The position numbers were made by a program, and so were the translations under genes. From Muribaculaceae bacterium (lineage in GTDB: Bacteria; Bacteroidota; Bacteroidia; Bacteroidales; Muribaculaceae): DNA of 64,000 nt. Every line of letters begins with the position of its first letter. Within the stretch, counting starts at the first letter, position 1. The stretch lies in NCBI GenBank assembly GCA_022509165.1, contig JAFLTT010000005.1, positions 124,001 through 188,000 on the forward strand. The letters run 5' to 3'. The notes beneath the pieces are model-generated. The model was not told the DNA's origin. It worked only from the letters and a program-made list of their open reading frames with translations, and ran no database searches. This document shows, in pieces, positions 36,793 to 46,334 of this stretch.

Positions 36793-38816
36793 ATCTCAGA
36801 GTCGTCTTCCAGTATGAGATTGTCGATAATGAAGTTCTGTCTTTCCATCGTATTCTTGCCCATATAGAAGGAAAGAAGTTTCTCAACAGTGTCATCCTTT
36901 TTCAGTTTCACCGGATCAAGGCGCATATCCGGACCGATAAACTCTGCAAACTCTACATCGTTTATTTCTCCCAGACCTTTGAATCGAGTTATTTCAGCAT
37001 TATTGCCGAATTTGGCTATTGCTGCTTCCCTTTCCTCATCGGTGTAGCAATAATATGTGTCTTTTTCTCCATTTTCGGCTTTCTTTTTTCCTTTGTTGCC
37101 TTTGCCTCTTCTCACCGCATTTTTGTCTCTTACTCGAAAGAGTGGTGTCTGGAGGATATATACATGCCCTTTCTTGATCAAATCAGGGAAGAACATAAGG
37201 AAGAAAGTTATCACCAGAAGTCTAATGTGCATGCCATCCACATCTGCATCGGTAGCTATAATTATTTTGTTATACCGTAATCCGTCAAGACCATCTTCTA
37301 CATTTAGTGCAGCCTGAAGAAGGTTGAATTCTTCATTTTCATACACCACCTTCTGGGTCATACCGTAAGAATTAAGGGGTTTCCCACGCAAAGAGAATAC
37401 CGCCTGGGTTTCTGCATTACGCACTTTTGTGATAGTACCTGATGCAGAATCACCTTCGGTGATGAAAATTGACGAATCATCTCTGCGGTCTTCTCCCTTG
37501 GCACCTCCTTTGGTGTCATTGTAATGGATGCGACAGTCGCGTAATTTTCGGTTGTGAAGGCTTACTTTTTTTGCCTTTTCGCGAGCCAGTTTTGCCACTC
37601 CCGCCAGAGATTTCCGTTCCTTTTCTGTAGCGGTAATTTTCTTTAACATGGCTTCAGCCACCTCCGGATGCTTGTGAAGATAGTCATCAAGTTCTTTCTT
37701 AATGAAATCTCCTACAAACTTATTCACCGTTACGTTACTTCCGGGTGCTATTTCCTTTCCGTTGAAGCGGGTCTTGGCCTGTGAATCGAACATAGGTTCC
37801 TGCACCTTTACGCTCACAGCGGCTACCATGCCGGCACGTATATCAGAAAACTCAAAATTTTTACCGCTGAAGTCCTTAATGGTCCGGCTCACATGTTCAC
37901 GGAAAGCGGAAAGGTGGGTTCCTCCCTGGGTGGTATGTTGCCCGTTGATGAAGGAATAGTATTCCTCGCCATATTGGTCGGCATGTGTCATCACCACTTC
38001 TATATCCTCCCCCTTAAGATGGATGAATGGATACAGAGGTTCAGCCGTCATATTCTCTTTAAGCAGATCAAGGAGTCCGTTCTTGCTCCAATATTTACGT
38101 CCGTTAAGAAAAATCTTAAGTCCGGTGTTGAGATAGGTGTAATTATTCACCATCATCTCCACAAATTCAGGTCTGAAACTGTATCCTTTGAAGAGAGATT
38201 CATCTGGTCTGAACCTTACAAGTGTGCCATTTGGCTCATCCACATCGTTCTGAGTCTCGGAAATAAGATTGCCTCTTTCAAAATCCACTGCCACCTGTTT
38301 CCCCTCCCTTACGCTGGCTATATGGAAACTTTCCGACATAGCATTTACGGCTTTTAGTCCTACTCCATTAAGACCTACCGACTTCTTGAAGTTTTTGTCG
38401 TCAAATTTACCGCCGGTATTTATTTCAGAAGCCACAGCCTTCACTTTGCCTAACGGTACACCACGTCCGTAATCTCTCACGGAAATTTCACCATCCTCTG
38501 TCATTGAGATATCAATCCGGGAACCGGCACCCATATTGAATTCATCGATACTGTTATCTACCACTTCTTTCAACAACACATATATACCATCTTCTGCATG
38601 GGAGCCATCTCCCAGAGTTCCGATATACATGCCGGAACGACGGCGTATGTGTTCATTCCATTCCAGATGCTGGATGGAATTATCATCGTATCCTCCCGGT
38701 TCGGATGAAGTGGTTTCCCCCTGTTCCTCCGGAGCCATTACATCCTTAGGCTTTGAACTCTCAATCTCCGGTTTTTCTTCAAAATTATTCTGAAACAGGT
38801 TGGTATTATCTGCCAT
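36789..38816 (-). CDS. parE: DNA topoisomerase IV subunit B
   Basis: A 675-residue type IIA topoisomerase ATPase subunit. After a non-conserved N-terminal extension of about 40 acidic residues come GHKL motifs ([35 protein letters not shown]), the transducer domain, and the TOPRIM domain ([24 protein letters not shown]). It relaxes and decatenates DNA with ParC. The gene heads parE-coaD-S41 peptidase. It is ParE rather than GyrB by length (675 residues without the GyrB insert). Confidence 0.93.
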   Translation of the reverse strand: MADNTNLFQNNFEEKPEIESSKPKDVMAPEEQGETTSSEPGGYDDNSIQHLEWNEHIRRRSGMYIGTLGDGSHAEDGIYVLLKEVVDNSIDEFNMGAGSRIDISMTEDGEISVRDYGRGVPLGKVKAVASEINTGGKFDDKNFKKSVGLNGVGLKAVNAMSESFHIASVREGKQVAVDFERGNLISETQNDVDEPNGTLVRFRPDESLFKGYSFRPEFVEMMVNNYTYLNTGLKIFLNGRKYWSKNGLLDLLKENMTAEPLYPFIHLKGEDIEVVMTHADQYGEEYYSFINGQHTTQGGTHLSAFREHVSRTIKDFSGKNFEFSDIRAGMVAAVSVKVQEPMFDSQAKTRFNGKEIAPGSNVTVNKFVGDFIKKELDDYLHKHPEVAEAMLKKITATEKERKSLAGVAKLAREKAKKVSLHNRKLRDCRIHYNDTKGGAKGEDRRDDSSIFITEGDSASGTITKVRNAETQAVFSLRGKPLNSYGMTQKVVYENEEFNLLQAALNVEDGLDGLRYNKIIIATDADVDGMHIRLLVITFFLMFFPDLIKKGHVYILQTPLFRVRDKNAVRRGKGNKGKKKAENGEKDTYYCYTDEEREAAIAKFGNNAEITRFKGLGEINDVEFAEFIGPDMRLDPVKLKKDDTVEKLLSFYMGKNTMERQNFIIDNLILEDDSEI

Positions 38817-39094
38817 TACACTTTTCTTTTTACTCTTCCTAAAAAATTAGGGCCGTTCTCATAATTCCTGATATCGCTGTTTCCACATACCTTAGAAACC
38901 CATAAGAGATGTGGTGTTACTCTAAATTTTTCCCTTGCTTATCGCAAATAAAGGCCCTCTGACAAAATTAATGAAAAAACATTTTTTGGCAAAAAAACAA
39001 ATACTTGTACCATTGATGTCCAAAACAATAGAGGCAAAATCCTGAGGTTGGGAATATGCATCGGATTTTTTCTAATTTTTACCAATGATATTCT

Positions 39095-40273
39095 TTAACA
39101 TTCCTTTTTTTGACCGTGCACAGGAGTAGATTTATCTAATGTTATTTTTTGGAATGTTTCCCATCCCGGTATATTGTCATAATTCTCCCTGCTACCCCAA
39201 AAGGCTTTGATTTTTTCCTCATTATTACCCTTGATCCATCCTAAAGTACCTGCATTGGGTTTGCTCACCACGTATTTCATAAACCTCTTTATAAGGAAAG
39301 CGGGAGCAAGAGGAGCAAGCCGATAATAGAGAGGCAATGATTTCCTTATTCTATCAAGAGCCCGGTCGAATGTGTCTTCGGCTCGGAAATGAAGAATGGA
39401 ATCCAGATAATCTGAATCCTCAAACCACATCCCATGGAAATTTTGAGTTGGAAACCAATTTGGTTCGAAAATCTTTTCAGGAGGCGGACAACCCATAGCA
39501 TCGAGCAATTTACGCTCAAATTCCAGATTTATCAAGCGGAATGGTTCCCCTCCCCCGGCATTATAACACTTTCCCCAAAACTCCTCGGGAACTTCTTTCC
39601 GGCAGACTCTTTCAAGCAGTCTTCCAGAATCTTCGGTAGTGATCCATTCAAGCACTCCCCCTACAGGCAAATGAAAAGCCACCGGATTAGTAGCATTCTT
39701 AACCAGACCGGCATGAAGTATTGCTGTCTGACGAATCGACACCCAACGTTTCAATCCTGCCTCTTTCAATTCTTTTTCTGCCTGTATCTTAGACTGTGCG
39801 TAAGCATCAAAAAGCGCAGCTCTCTGAGGGTCGTCAGCTTTACCCCAATGATTAGGGGGCATCTTGCTGCCATATTGGGAAACTGATCCTATATACACCA
39901 CTTTGATAGTACGCTCCGGTTGCGTCGTTTCAATCTCTTTAACTATTGAAGCAATAAGGCGCATACTTCCTGTATTGACTTTAATAGTCTTTTCCGGGAA
40001 ATAATCGGCCGATGGAGAAACCATACCACCTACATGCAACACGATATCGGCATTCTCAATCCCTCTTTTTAATGCAGATATATCAAGCAGGTCGCCCCAA
40101 ACCACTTTTACTCCCTTCTTTTCAAATGGCCGAAGTTTCCGGCGGTTTACCTTCGTATCGCGTGCCAGCACCGTGACTTCATAAAGATGGGGTAAGGCAG
40201 TTAATTCCTTCAGACCTGCTGTTCCCATCACTCCGGTGGCACCGGTGAGAAATACTCTTGTTTTTTCTTCCAT
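39095..40273 (-). CDS. NAD-dependent epimerase/dehydratase (extended SDR)
   Basis: A 392-residue extended short-chain dehydrogenase/reductase. The Rossmann motif is GATGVMGTAG (about 11-20) and the catalytic YxxxK is YAQSK (about residue 159). The long C-terminal region has no recognised function; the substrate is not clear. Divergent from the NusG-like fusion gene, with about 75 bases between starts. Confidence 0.8.
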   Translation of the reverse strand: MEEKTRVFLTGATGVMGTAGLKELTALPHLYEVTVLARDTKVNRRKLRPFEKKGVKVVWGDLLDISALKRGIENADIVLHVGGMVSPSADYFPEKTIKVNTGSMRLIASIVKEIETTQPERTIKVVYIGSVSQYGSKMPPNHWGKADDPQRAALFDAYAQSKIQAEKELKEAGLKRWVSIRQTAILHAGLVKNATNPVAFHLPVGGVLEWITTEDSGRLLERVCRKEVPEEFWGKCYNAGGGEPFRLINLEFERKLLDAMGCPPPEKIFEPNWFPTQNFHGMWFEDSDYLDSILHFRAEDTFDRALDRIRKSLPLYYRLAPLAPAFLIKRFMKYVVSKPNAGTLGWIKGNNEEKIKAFWGSRENYDNIPGWETFQKITLDKSTPVHGQKKEC

Positions 40274-40298
40274 TACGCAAAATTACTGAAAAGTTATG

Positions 40299-40306
40299 TA
40301 TATTTG
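40299..40306 (+). promoter_or_regulatory. -7 element of the fusion gene
   Basis: TATATTTG matches the Bacteroidota -7 box (TAnnTTTG). It overlaps an in-frame TTG at 40304, so transcripts begin after that codon and the ATG at 40349 is the likely start. Confidence 0.55.
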
Positions 40307-40348
40307 TCCCAATATTCCCTCTTGCAAGAGGATGGTAAAACTCCTTCA

Positions 40349-41566
40349 ATGAAACGAAAGCCGGTAGCAGCCACTCTGGAAAATATACTCAAATTATTTT
40401 CAAAACGCCTGGATAATTTTACCGGAGAAAGCCATCGTAGCTACCATAAAGCTTTTACCTCTTTCCAACTCTTTGTGGTAAGCAATTGTCATTTAAATGA
40501 AACTATCGACAGAGTGACGATAGAAAACTGGCTGGTAAGCAATTTTCTTCAGAATCTTTCGGCCAAGACCATTTCATTTTATCTTGATAAAGTCTCAAGT
40601 CTTTATTCAGCGGTGGCATTTCAACTTCAAGGTGGCCGGCAACCGGTGTTCAAGGAGGTTAAGAAAGTTCTAAAAACAATCAATGCCTCCAATAATTATG
40701 GCCATGAGATACATTCACGGGTAGCTAAAGTGAAGTCTTGGTGGAAAAGGTCACAGGAAGAGGGCAAAACAAATAATGTGATAGAAGCCATCACTTCGTT
40801 CGCAGCATATCCTGAGAGGCCTTTGCCACGGCATGTACAAAACATATGGGCTTGTGTGGCGCTTGATGCAGGCGTGCCGGGAAATGTGGTAAGAAATATC
40901 TTGACACAAGTGCCTCCTCAATTGAAATTCCTTTCAATATGTGAGGAAAGACCACTGAAACATTCTGAAGTGGAAGAAGCCGCACGCATCGCTGCTAACA
41001 GTCTTAAGGGAGAAGAACCACAATGGTTTGCAATGCGCATGCGTCCGCGCGTGAAATTTGAAGATCTCCTAAACCGCTTTAGCCTAATCAGTGATGAAAT
41101 AAAAATACCGGAACTCTTTTATCCTCTCGAAGAAATTGCAAAAAGAGTAGGCGGCAAGATTGTGATGGAAGGGCGCCCAATTATCCGCGACATTGTTTTT
41201 TTCAAGAAAAGGAAACAGGAAATATATCCCATGTTCTGCAAGCTCTACGATCTGGCATGGTGTTATCGCACACCCGGAGCCGGAAGCGGAAATTATACTC
41301 CCATCCCCACAAAAGCTATGGAGAATTTCAGGAAGGCACTGGGCTTTCTTACCCCCGATTTTGAATGGAAACCATCGGGAGAAATGGAATTAAACCCCGG
41401 AGATGAAGTGGTAATAGTTAATGGGGAATTTGTAAACGACCATGCCCGTATCCTTAAGAAAGCCACTCTTGATGAACTCGGCAACAAGGTGTATAGAGTG
41501 TCTCTTATCGGGAACAATGGCCGATGGGACATCGGAATAGATGCCAGATTACTGAAAAAGGCATAA
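40349..41566 (+). CDS. Recombinase core-binding-like domain fused to a NusG/UpxY-like NGN-KOW module
   Basis: A 405-residue protein from the ATG at 40349. Residues about 10-95 look like the SAM-like core-binding domain of tyrosine recombinases (YHKAFTSFQLFVV and FLQNLSAKTISFYLDKV). The recombinase catalytic residues (Arg, His-x-x-Arg, Tyr) are not recognisable. Residues about 225-330 look like the NGN domain of UpxY antiterminators (WFAMRMRPRVKFEDLL, LFYPLEEI, YTPIPTKAMENFRKALG), and about 345-405 look like KOW (LNPGDEVVIVNGEFVNDHARI). I infer a transcription-elongation factor or a degraded integrase. It does not resemble a normal NusG (about 180 residues). Confidence 0.6.
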   Translation: MKRKPVAATLENILKLFSKRLDNFTGESHRSYHKAFTSFQLFVVSNCHLNETIDRVTIENWLVSNFLQNLSAKTISFYLDKVSSLYSAVAFQLQGGRQPVFKEVKKVLKTINASNNYGHEIHSRVAKVKSWWKRSQEEGKTNNVIEAITSFAAYPERPLPRHVQNIWACVALDAGVPGNVVRNILTQVPPQLKFLSICEERPLKHSEVEEAARIAANSLKGEEPQWFAMRMRPRVKFEDLLNRFSLISDEIKIPELFYPLEEIAKRVGGKIVMEGRPIIRDIVFFKKRKQEIYPMFCKLYDLAWCYRTPGAGSGNYTPIPTKAMENFRKALGFLTPDFEWKPSGEMELNPGDEVVIVNGEFVNDHARILKKATLDELGNKVYRVSLIGNNGRWDIGIDARLLKKA

Positions 41567-41592
41567 GGGCTCGTTCCCCAATTTAGTACATA

Positions 41593-41638
41593 AAAAAACG
41601 GCGTGAGAAAAATTTATTTCTCCCGCTGTTTTATTTTT
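41593..41638. terminator. Bidirectional terminator between the fusion gene and rpmH
   Basis: AACGGCGTGAGAAA and TTTCTCCCGCTGTT pair with one mismatch, with A run before and TTTTATTTTTT after. It sits between the ends of the fusion gene and rpmH and can serve both strands. Confidence 0.85.
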
Positions 41639-41651
41639 TCTGAGTTAATTC

Positions 41652-41807
41652 TTACTTAGATGCAAGATGATCAGAAACCGTGAGTGAGGCACGGCCCTTT
41701 GCCCTGCGACGTGATAGCACCTTGCGTCCGTCTTTGGTGGCCATTCTTTCCCTGAATCCGTGCTTGTTTACTCTTCTACGGTTGGACGGCTGATATGTTC
41801 TTTTCAT
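41652..41807 (-). CDS. rpmH: 50S ribosomal protein L34
   Basis: A 51-residue basic protein starting [18 protein letters not shown] and containing the L34 segment [19 protein letters not shown], with a short Bacteroidota C-terminal extension ([11 protein letters not shown]). It is a structural protein of the large ribosomal subunit. A strong promoter lies upstream. Confidence 0.95.
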   Translation of the reverse strand: MKRTYQPSNRRRVNKHGFRERMATKDGRKVLSRRRAKGRASLTVSDHLASK

Positions 41808-41840
41808 TTCTAATGATATTTATTGCGATGATTCGGAGTG

Positions 41841-41872
41841 CAAATTTATAAAATATCTTTTAATCACACAAA
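41841..41872 (-). promoter_or_regulatory. Bacteroidota-type promoter of rpmH
   Basis: On the minus strand TTTG (41872-41869), a 20-base spacer and TAAATTTG (41848-41841) match the consensus. The rpmH start is at 41807, giving a leader of about 25-30 bases. Confidence 0.8.
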
Positions 41873-41905
41873 CTTTGTTTAACTTTGCCTTCATTATGCA
41901 CCGTT

Positions 41906-42532
41906 ATGGATGAGATTATTACCCAATACTTCCCGCATCTTAGCGAGAAACAGAGGCATCAGTTCAACCAACTGCCGCAACTATACCATGAACTCAATGA
42001 GAAAGTGAATGTAGTGTCGCGTAAAGACATCGACAACATAGGCATCAACCATATTCTACACTCTCTCGCTATAGCCCGATATTTGAATTTCACACCCGGG
42101 AGCACTGTAATCGACCTCGGCACCGGAGGAGGTCTGCCCGGAATACCGCTGGCTATTATGTTCCCGGAAGTGCATTTTCATCTTATCGACAGGGTGGGAA
42201 AAAAGGTGAATGTGGCAAAGGAGATAGCAGAAGCCTTAGGACTGGAAAATGTGTCATTTCAACATGGTGATATGGGGGAATGTAAGATACAGGCGGACTT
42301 TGTGGTGTCGAGAGCTGTGACTGACCAGCCTACCCTTATAAAGATTTCTAAAAAAAATATATCAAAGCAGCACCGTAATGCCTTACCCAACGGGCTCATA
42401 ACCTTGAAAGGAGGCGATGTAAGCGGAGAACTGGGGAAATACGCTTCCATCAGCGAGGTGGTACCGGTTTCAAATTATTTCTCGGAGGATTTTTTCAAAA
42501 CTAAAAAAATTGTTTACACCCCCGTGACATAA
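41906..42532 (+). CDS. rsmG: 16S rRNA (guanine(527)-N7)-methyltransferase
   Basis: A 208-residue SAM-dependent methyltransferase (GidB) that modifies G527 of 16S rRNA. The SAM-binding motif is IDLGTGGGLPGIPLAIMFP. The start at 41906 (MDEIITQYFPHLSEKQ) is preferred to an in-frame TTG at 41885, because a TAACTTTG -7 element lies at 41880-41887, overlapping it. Divergent from rpmH. Confidence 0.95.
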   Translation: MDEIITQYFPHLSEKQRHQFNQLPQLYHELNEKVNVVSRKDIDNIGINHILHSLAIARYLNFTPGSTVIDLGTGGGLPGIPLAIMFPEVHFHLIDRVGKKVNVAKEIAEALGLENVSFQHGDMGECKIQADFVVSRAVTDQPTLIKISKKNISKQHRNALPNGLITLKGGDVSGELGKYASISEVVPVSNYFSEDFFKTKKIVYTPVT

Positions 42533-42842
42533 GACGATTCCCTTCCGGGGGAAATAGGTAAAATTCTCCTGATCCGTGAAAGTTTTTTCTCCCGGGTTGT
42601 TGTAATATTATATATTAACAATTTATGATTATCCCGAATAATATTCCAAACGACATATGTAGGGACGCAAGGTCATTGCGTCCTCTGATAATCAATGGAT
42701 TATCCCTCTTTTATTTCGGACGCACGAGCCGTGCGTCCCTACATTTGAGGGCAATTTATTAATGGGGGATATTTATGAAGATAATCAAATTATTTTTCAA
42801 GGTTCATTAATACAAATTGGAGAAAATACTCTTAATCAGAAA
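42533..42842. other. Intergenic region between rsmG and the MBL gene
   Basis: About 310 bases. It holds a weak hairpin after rsmG (TTCCC-GGGAA around 42538-42552) and the 88-base palindromic repeat element described separately. I see no convincing coding frame. Confidence 0.6.
42657..42744. repeat. 88-base palindromic repeat element with paired hairpins
   Basis: The ends are inverted copies: ATGTAGGGACGCA (42657-42669) and TGCGTCCCTACAT (42732-42744). Within it are two separate hairpins, GGACGCAA (42663-42670) / TTGCGTCC (42676-42683) and GGACGCAC (42718-42725) / GTGCGTCC (42731-42738). The arrangement resembles REP/REPIN-type or miniature non-autonomous elements built around a GGACGCA core. 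No protein is encoded. Confidence 0.65.
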
Positions 42843-43484
42843 ATGCAAGTAGCAATATTTCAATTCAGCCTTTTTGGCATCAACACTTATCTGGTGTGGG
42901 ATCCCGATACAAAACAATGTGCCGTGATCGACCCCGGCATGTCCTCCCCCGAAGAAGAGAAAGCCTTAGAGGATTTCATCGCAGAGAAAGGACTCACTCT
43001 CACCAATATTATCAATACCCATCTTCATATTGATCATGTGGCAGGGATTCCATTTCTGAGAGAAAAATTTGGTGCCCCGGTTCTTGCTCATAGCGGAGAT
43101 CAATTTTTAGGACAGAAAATCGGCCAACAGGCACAGATGTTCGGCCTCAATATGAACATCGGTGAGATAGAAATCTCAGAATTTATCCAAGATGGCGATA
43201 TAATAAAGATTGGCAACGGAGAGCTGAAGGTAATATCTGTACCGGGCCATTCGAAAGGAAGTGTGGCTTTATACGACCCGGAAGCTCATTTCCTAATCTC
43301 CGGTGATGCTTTATTTCAAGGAAGTATCGGACGAACCGACCTGCCCGGCGGTGATTACCGCGAACTTATCTCAAGCATTGAGAGCAAATTGCTCACTCTT
43401 CCTGACGACACTGTAGTTTTGCCCGGCCATGGTCCGGCTTCTACTATCGGAGAGGAAAAACGTAGCAATCCTTTCCTGAATTAG
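42843..43484 (+). CDS. MBL-fold metallo-hydrolase (glyoxalase II-like)
   Basis: A 213-residue metallo-beta-lactamase-fold hydrolase. Zinc ligands are in THLHIDHVAG, GHSKGS, ISGDALFQGSIGR and LPGHGP. The family includes hydroxyacylglutathione hydrolase relatives; without glutathione synthesis genes nearby the substrate is uncertain. I start at 42843 (MQVAIFQFSLFG) rather than the upstream 42762, whose extra 27 residues lack family similarity. Confidence 0.9.
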   Translation: MQVAIFQFSLFGINTYLVWDPDTKQCAVIDPGMSSPEEEKALEDFIAEKGLTLTNIINTHLHIDHVAGIPFLREKFGAPVLAHSGDQFLGQKIGQQAQMFGLNMNIGEIEISEFIQDGDIIKIGNGELKVISVPGHSKGSVALYDPEAHFLISGDALFQGSIGRTDLPGGDYRELISSIESKLLTLPDDTVVLPGHGPASTIGEEKRSNPFLN

Positions 43485-43499
43485 GGATTTAATTACTTA

Positions 43500-43525
43500 A
43501 TGAACCCTGAGATTTCAGGGTTCAT
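43500..43525. terminator. Bidirectional hairpin at the end of the MBL gene and DUF3108 gene
   Basis: ATGAACCCTGA (43500-43510), a four-base loop and TCAGGGTTCAT (43515-43525) form an 11-base stem. It lies 16 bases after the MBL gene stop, and it contains the last codons and the stop of the convergent DUF3108 gene. Confidence 0.55.
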
Positions 43526-44264
43526 GAGTCACGCGTATCTGACCGATAGGCAGGTTGCCTACAATCAGTAGAGGGGTGCTTGTGCCATCTGTCGAAATCC
43601 AACAGTTGATATCATCACTCGATTTCTTGCCTCCTTGCTGGGTAAATTTGAAAACTATGTGCCAGGCCTCTTTGTCGGTCTTGTCTTTCATTTTTACCAT
43701 CTCTTTGCCCACAGCCTGCACATGTAACTGTTCCACCTTATCTCCGGAAAAGATAGTGGTCTTCACTGTTTCTCCCGGTTTCAGGCTCCCATAATCAATT
43801 TCACGCAGATAGAAATATATGCTGAGCATGTCGTATACCGGATAGGCTCCTTCGAGTTCCAGTTTCTCATGAGTGATGCTCCCGTCTTTCTGCTCCCTGA
43901 ATTTTTCCACATGCCCTTTTACAGTATTACCTGAATAGGTATAGGTGATATCATCCCTTTTATACCGGTTTTTCTCGTTGGCGATTATGGAATATTGAAT
44001 AGGACGATATTTATCTCTTAAGGTATGTGAAATCAGAGTGTCTCTCACACGGTAAATCCTGTCGGCCCATGGTTTTGTAGAGGCCACCATCCTTAGTTCA
44101 TAGCCATTTGGACCGAGCCGTTTCGAAATTTTCACATCTCCGGCATCCTTTTGAATAAGTCCCCATTTATATGACACAGTATACTTGAAATCTTCGTTTG
44201 AAGCCCCATATATTACTCCCCAGATAGAGGCTATAAGCAGTGTTGCTAAAAATAATCTTTTCAT
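43515..44264 (-). CDS. DUF3108 exported protein
   Basis: A 249-residue exported protein with signal peptide (about 1-21; VIYGAS). The DUF3108 fold is suggested by FKYTVSYKWGLIQKDAGDVKIS at the N-terminus and the GAYPVYDMLSIYFYLREIDYGSLKPGETV middle region. The function is unknown; relatives appear near envelope genes in Bacteroidota. Its 3' end lies inside a hairpin shared with the MBL gene. Confidence 0.78.
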   Translation of the reverse strand: MKRLFLATLLIASIWGVIYGASNEDFKYTVSYKWGLIQKDAGDVKISKRLGPNGYELRMVASTKPWADRIYRVRDTLISHTLRDKYRPIQYSIIANEKNRYKRDDITYTYSGNTVKGHVEKFREQKDGSITHEKLELEGAYPVYDMLSIYFYLREIDYGSLKPGETVKTTIFSGDKVEQLHVQAVGKEMVKMKDKTDKEAWHIVFKFTQQGGKKSSDDINCWISTDGTSTPLLIVGNLPIGQIRVTHEP

Positions 44265-44321
44265 ATCTACATTATTAACGTAATCCGGGAGATATTATTG
44301 GCAACTCTGAGAGCCACAAAA

Positions 44322-44352
44322 ATAATCCCGGCCTAAATTTGACCGGGATTAT
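44322..44352 (-). terminator. Terminator of the thioredoxin gene
   Basis: On the minus strand ATAATCCCGG and CCGGGATTAT form a 10-base stem followed by ATTATTTTTG. It is about 36 bases after the trxA stop. Confidence 0.8.
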
Positions 44353-44388
44353 CATCAAAAGTTAATTTTAATAATTCAAATATCCGTA

Positions 44389-44685
44389 TCAGGCGTATTC
44401 ATTGATTATCTGTTCAAGGGTACCTGCCTGCTGCACTCCGCTCTGACGCCATTCTACCTTTCCGTTCTTAAACAACATCAAGGTCGGCACAGACCTCACT
44501 TGGTACTGCTGGGCCAATTCCTGATTCTTGTCTATGTCGACCTTAAGAATCCTGGCTTTGTCTCCAATAAGTCCGTGAAGCTCTTCAAGAATTGGGTGCA
44601 TCATCTGGCACGGGCCACACCATGTGGCAAAAAAATCAACCAATACAGGCTTCTCTGATTTGATGATATCTTCAAACTTTTCCAT
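44389..44685 (-). CDS. trxA: Thioredoxin
   Basis: A 98-residue thioredoxin with the redox motif WCGPC (residues 22-26) and the cis-proline segment RSVPTLMLF. It reduces disulfides in cytosolic proteins. Length is typical. Confidence 0.95.
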   Translation of the reverse strand: MEKFEDIIKSEKPVLVDFFATWCGPCQMMHPILEELHGLIGDKARILKVDIDKNQELAQQYQVRSVPTLMLFKNGKVEWRQSGVQQAGTLEQIINEYA

Positions 44686-44760
44686 AATTCTGTTTTTTTG
44701 TTTTTCTATATTTCAAACAAATTAAATATACTGTAGGTTCACTTTTACAAAATAAATTCA

Positions 44761-44768
44761 TATCTTTG
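44761..44768 (+). promoter_or_regulatory. -7 element of the glutamine synthetase gene
   Basis: TATCTTTG matches the Bacteroidota -7 box. Its position rules out the in-frame TTG at 44766 as start, leaving the ATG at 44820. Confidence 0.55.
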
Positions 44769-44819
44769 CTTTTGTGGCTTAGTCCAATCTCTATTGGCAG
44801 TCCACAAGAACTAAAAACC

Positions 44820-46334
44820 ATGAAAAACAACAACCTTATGGACATCTCTCTTAACCCTAATAAAGTGGTGGAATTCCTTCAAAAACCCTCATCGGAATTC
44901 ACCAAGGCCGACCTTATAAACTATGTGAAATCCAACGGCATCAAGATGCTGAAATTCATGTATCCTGCCGATGATACTCGCCTGAAAAGCCTCAACTTCG
45001 TTATCAATTCTGAAAGTTACCTGGATTCTATCCTAACTTACGGAGAACGAGTAGATGGTAGCAGTCTTTTTCCATTCATTGAGGCCGGTAACAGCGACTT
45101 ATATGTGATTCCGAGATTTTCTACCGCTTTCCACGATCCTTTTGCTGAAATTCCTACCCTCACTCTGCTGGCCTCATTCTTCAATAAAGAAGGGCTACCT
45201 CTTAAGGAGTCGCCGGAATATGCCTTGAGAAAAGCCGAAGAGGAATTCGAAAAGACCACCGGTATGGAATTCCATGCAATGGGTGAACTGGAATATTATG
45301 TGATAGCAGAGGATTCAGGTTTCTTCCATGCTTCCGACCAGAAAGGTTATCATGAATCGGCTCCATTTGCCAAATTCAACGATTTTCGTATCGAATGTAT
45401 GAGTCTTATTGCACAGGCAGGCGGACAGATCAAATATGGCCATAACGAAGTGGGAAACTTCACTCAGGATGGAAAAATCTATGAACAGAATGAGATTGAA
45501 TTCCTGCCTGTTCCGGCTATGCAGGCAGCCGACCATATTATGCTGGCTAAATGGATTATCCGTACCCTGGCATCACGAAAAGGATATGATGTGACCTTTG
45601 CACCTAAAATCACAGCCGGGAAAGCCGGGAGCGGCCTTCATATACATTTCAAGATCATGAAAGATGGCCGCAATCTTATGATAAAAGATGGAAGTCTCAG
45701 TCCGGAAGCCAAAAAGGCAATTACCGGTATACTTGAAAATGCTGCAGCTATCACGGCAATGGGAAACAAGGTACCCACAAGTTATTTCCGCCTTGTACCT
45801 CATCAGGAGGCTCCCACTTCTATCTGTTGGGGCGACCGTAACCGTTCTGTGCTCGTAAGGGTGCCTCTGGGATGGACCGGACAAAATGATATGTGCTCTC
45901 AGGTAAATCCTCTTGAAAAAGGCCATGATTCAATTCCTCCACAACGCCAGACCGTGGAACTCCGGAGCGGTGACTGTTCTGCCGATGTTTATCAACTCCT
46001 GGCCGCTATGATTGTGGCTGCCAGAAAAGGATTTGAAATGGAAGATGCTTTGATAAAAGCAGAAGATTACTATGTGAGCGTAAACATACATAAAGATGAG
46101 AACAAAGAGAAACTGGCCCAACTGAAGTCATTGCCCGATAGTTGTATGGCTTCCGCCAATGCACTCGAAGAAGCTCGAAGTGTATTTGAAGAAAAGGATG
46201 TTTTCTCACCTCGTCTTATAGATGGCATACTGGCCAAACTACGTAAATATGACGATGCCAATCTCCGAAAGAAGACGCTCAGCGACCACAATCAGATGAT
46301 GAAAGTGGTCAACAAATATTGGCACTGCGGTTAA
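44820..46334 (+). CDS. Glutamine synthetase family protein
   Basis: A 504-residue protein of the GS superfamily. Catalytic-domain motifs include GELEYYV, GHNEVGNFTQDG, SGLHIHFKIM and WGDRNRSVLVRVPLGW. It is shorter than the GSIII type (about 730 residues) of this phylum and longer than canonical GSI (about 470 residues). It could make glutamine or be a gamma-glutamyl-polyamine type enzyme; aguA and aguB lie some 3-4 kb downstream, but no direct operon link exists. Its last four bases overlap the DoxX gene convergently. Confidence 0.85.
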   Translation: MKNNNLMDISLNPNKVVEFLQKPSSEFTKADLINYVKSNGIKMLKFMYPADDTRLKSLNFVINSESYLDSILTYGERVDGSSLFPFIEAGNSDLYVIPRFSTAFHDPFAEIPTLTLLASFFNKEGLPLKESPEYALRKAEEEFEKTTGMEFHAMGELEYYVIAEDSGFFHASDQKGYHESAPFAKFNDFRIECMSLIAQAGGQIKYGHNEVGNFTQDGKIYEQNEIEFLPVPAMQAADHIMLAKWIIRTLASRKGYDVTFAPKITAGKAGSGLHIHFKIMKDGRNLMIKDGSLSPEAKKAITGILENAAAITAMGNKVPTSYFRLVPHQEAPTSICWGDRNRSVLVRVPLGWTGQNDMCSQVNPLEKGHDSIPPQRQTVELRSGDCSADVYQLLAAMIVAARKGFEMEDALIKAEDYYVSVNIHKDENKEKLAQLKSLPDSCMASANALEEARSVFEEKDVFSPRLIDGILAKLRKYDDANLRKKTLSDHNQMMKVVNKYWHCG

